Origin: Shewanella sp. UCD-KL21
Lineage (GTDB): Bacteria > Pseudomonadota > Gammaproteobacteria > Enterobacterales > Shewanellaceae
Length of the DNA: 64,000 nt
Assembly (NCBI RefSeq): GCF_001957135.1
Contig: NZ_MPHK01000020.1
Location: forward strand, 537-64,536
Direction of reading: 5' to 3'
Part shown: positions 63,902 to 64,000 of the stretch, piece by piece
How the letters are laid out: the number at the start of each line of letters is the position of its first letter
Numbering within the stretch: the first letter of the stretch is position 1
The notes under the pieces: model-generated
Told to the model about the DNA's origin: nothing
Database searches by the model: none
What the model saw: the letters and a program-made list of their open reading frames with translations, nothing else
Position numbers and translations under genes: made by a program

Positions 63902-64000
63902 CTTGTCTTCGGTGGGCTGTATTATTAGCAGGGATATCCGAAGCTCATAGAATGAACTGTAGGGAGGTTTCAGCTTCCTTTCAACAGTACTAATCGAACG

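Noticed and set aside
63902..64000. Similarity of the last bases (CAGTACTAATCGAACG) to the 3' end of a 23S rRNA gene
   Set aside because: The bases before it do not carry the other conserved 23S features, and only 99 bases separate it from a protein-gene terminator.

Overview
The window looks like a chromosomal segment of a Shewanella-like marine gammaproteobacterium. This rests on gene order and protein resemblance, not on a database search. The housekeeping blocks trmB-yggL-glsB-yggN, mutY-yggX, yggS-proC-yggT-yggU-rdgB-hemW, pilT-pilU, hemH and ruvX-yqgE are arranged as in that group. The DNA is AT-rich, and rho-independent terminators close most of the units.

Region 1 (1-9000) has tRNA-Thr and tRNA-Phe genes on the minus strand, a cytochrome b561/YceI pair, a minus-strand sugar-use cluster and a periplasmic arylsulfate sulfotransferase. 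The sugar cluster is a GPH-type symporter, a GH94-like disaccharide phosphorylase and a CBM9-like secreted protein. A perfect LacI-family palindrome precedes the symporter. Region 2 (9200-31700) is core genome: DNA repair, tRNA modification, glutaminase, heme synthesis, proline synthesis, twitching-motility ATPases, a porin-like protein, an exported glutathione peroxidase and several conserved proteins of unknown role.

Region 3 (31898-54051) is a polysaccharide (O-antigen or capsule) locus on the plus strand. RfaH is followed by a leader with an ops/JUMPstart element, then a large SLBB export protein, a Wzz-type chain-length protein, an initiating sugar phosphotransferase, the dTDP-rhamnose genes rfbBADC, a WecE-type aminotransferase with a left-handed beta-helix acyltransferase (a dTDP-Fuc4N/Fuc4NAc branch), flippase, polymerase, about five glycosyltransferases, a second acyltransferase, and ugd, galU and galE. 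The middle of the locus is very AT-rich, as is common for exchanged serotype genes. A strong terminator follows galE.

Region 4 (54114-64000) is a mobile island. It holds a phage-type integrase and an overlapping minus-strand operon that I assign to the Gamma-Mobile-Trio (gmtX, gmtY, gmtZ). A 418-aa protein of unknown function follows the trio in the same operon. On the other side are a ParS/Xre-type (DUF2384) antitoxin-like gene and a partner gene that does not look like the usual RES toxin and seems to need a -1 frameshift to join its natural start. Three copies of a CTGT..ATTTGTNCAGT motif lie at the island's regulatory junctions, two of them resembling LexA boxes. A structured non-coding segment lies between the trio and the cargo pair. 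GMT islands are known carriers of anti-phage systems and toxins, so the unassigned cargo here is the best candidate for something undescribed.
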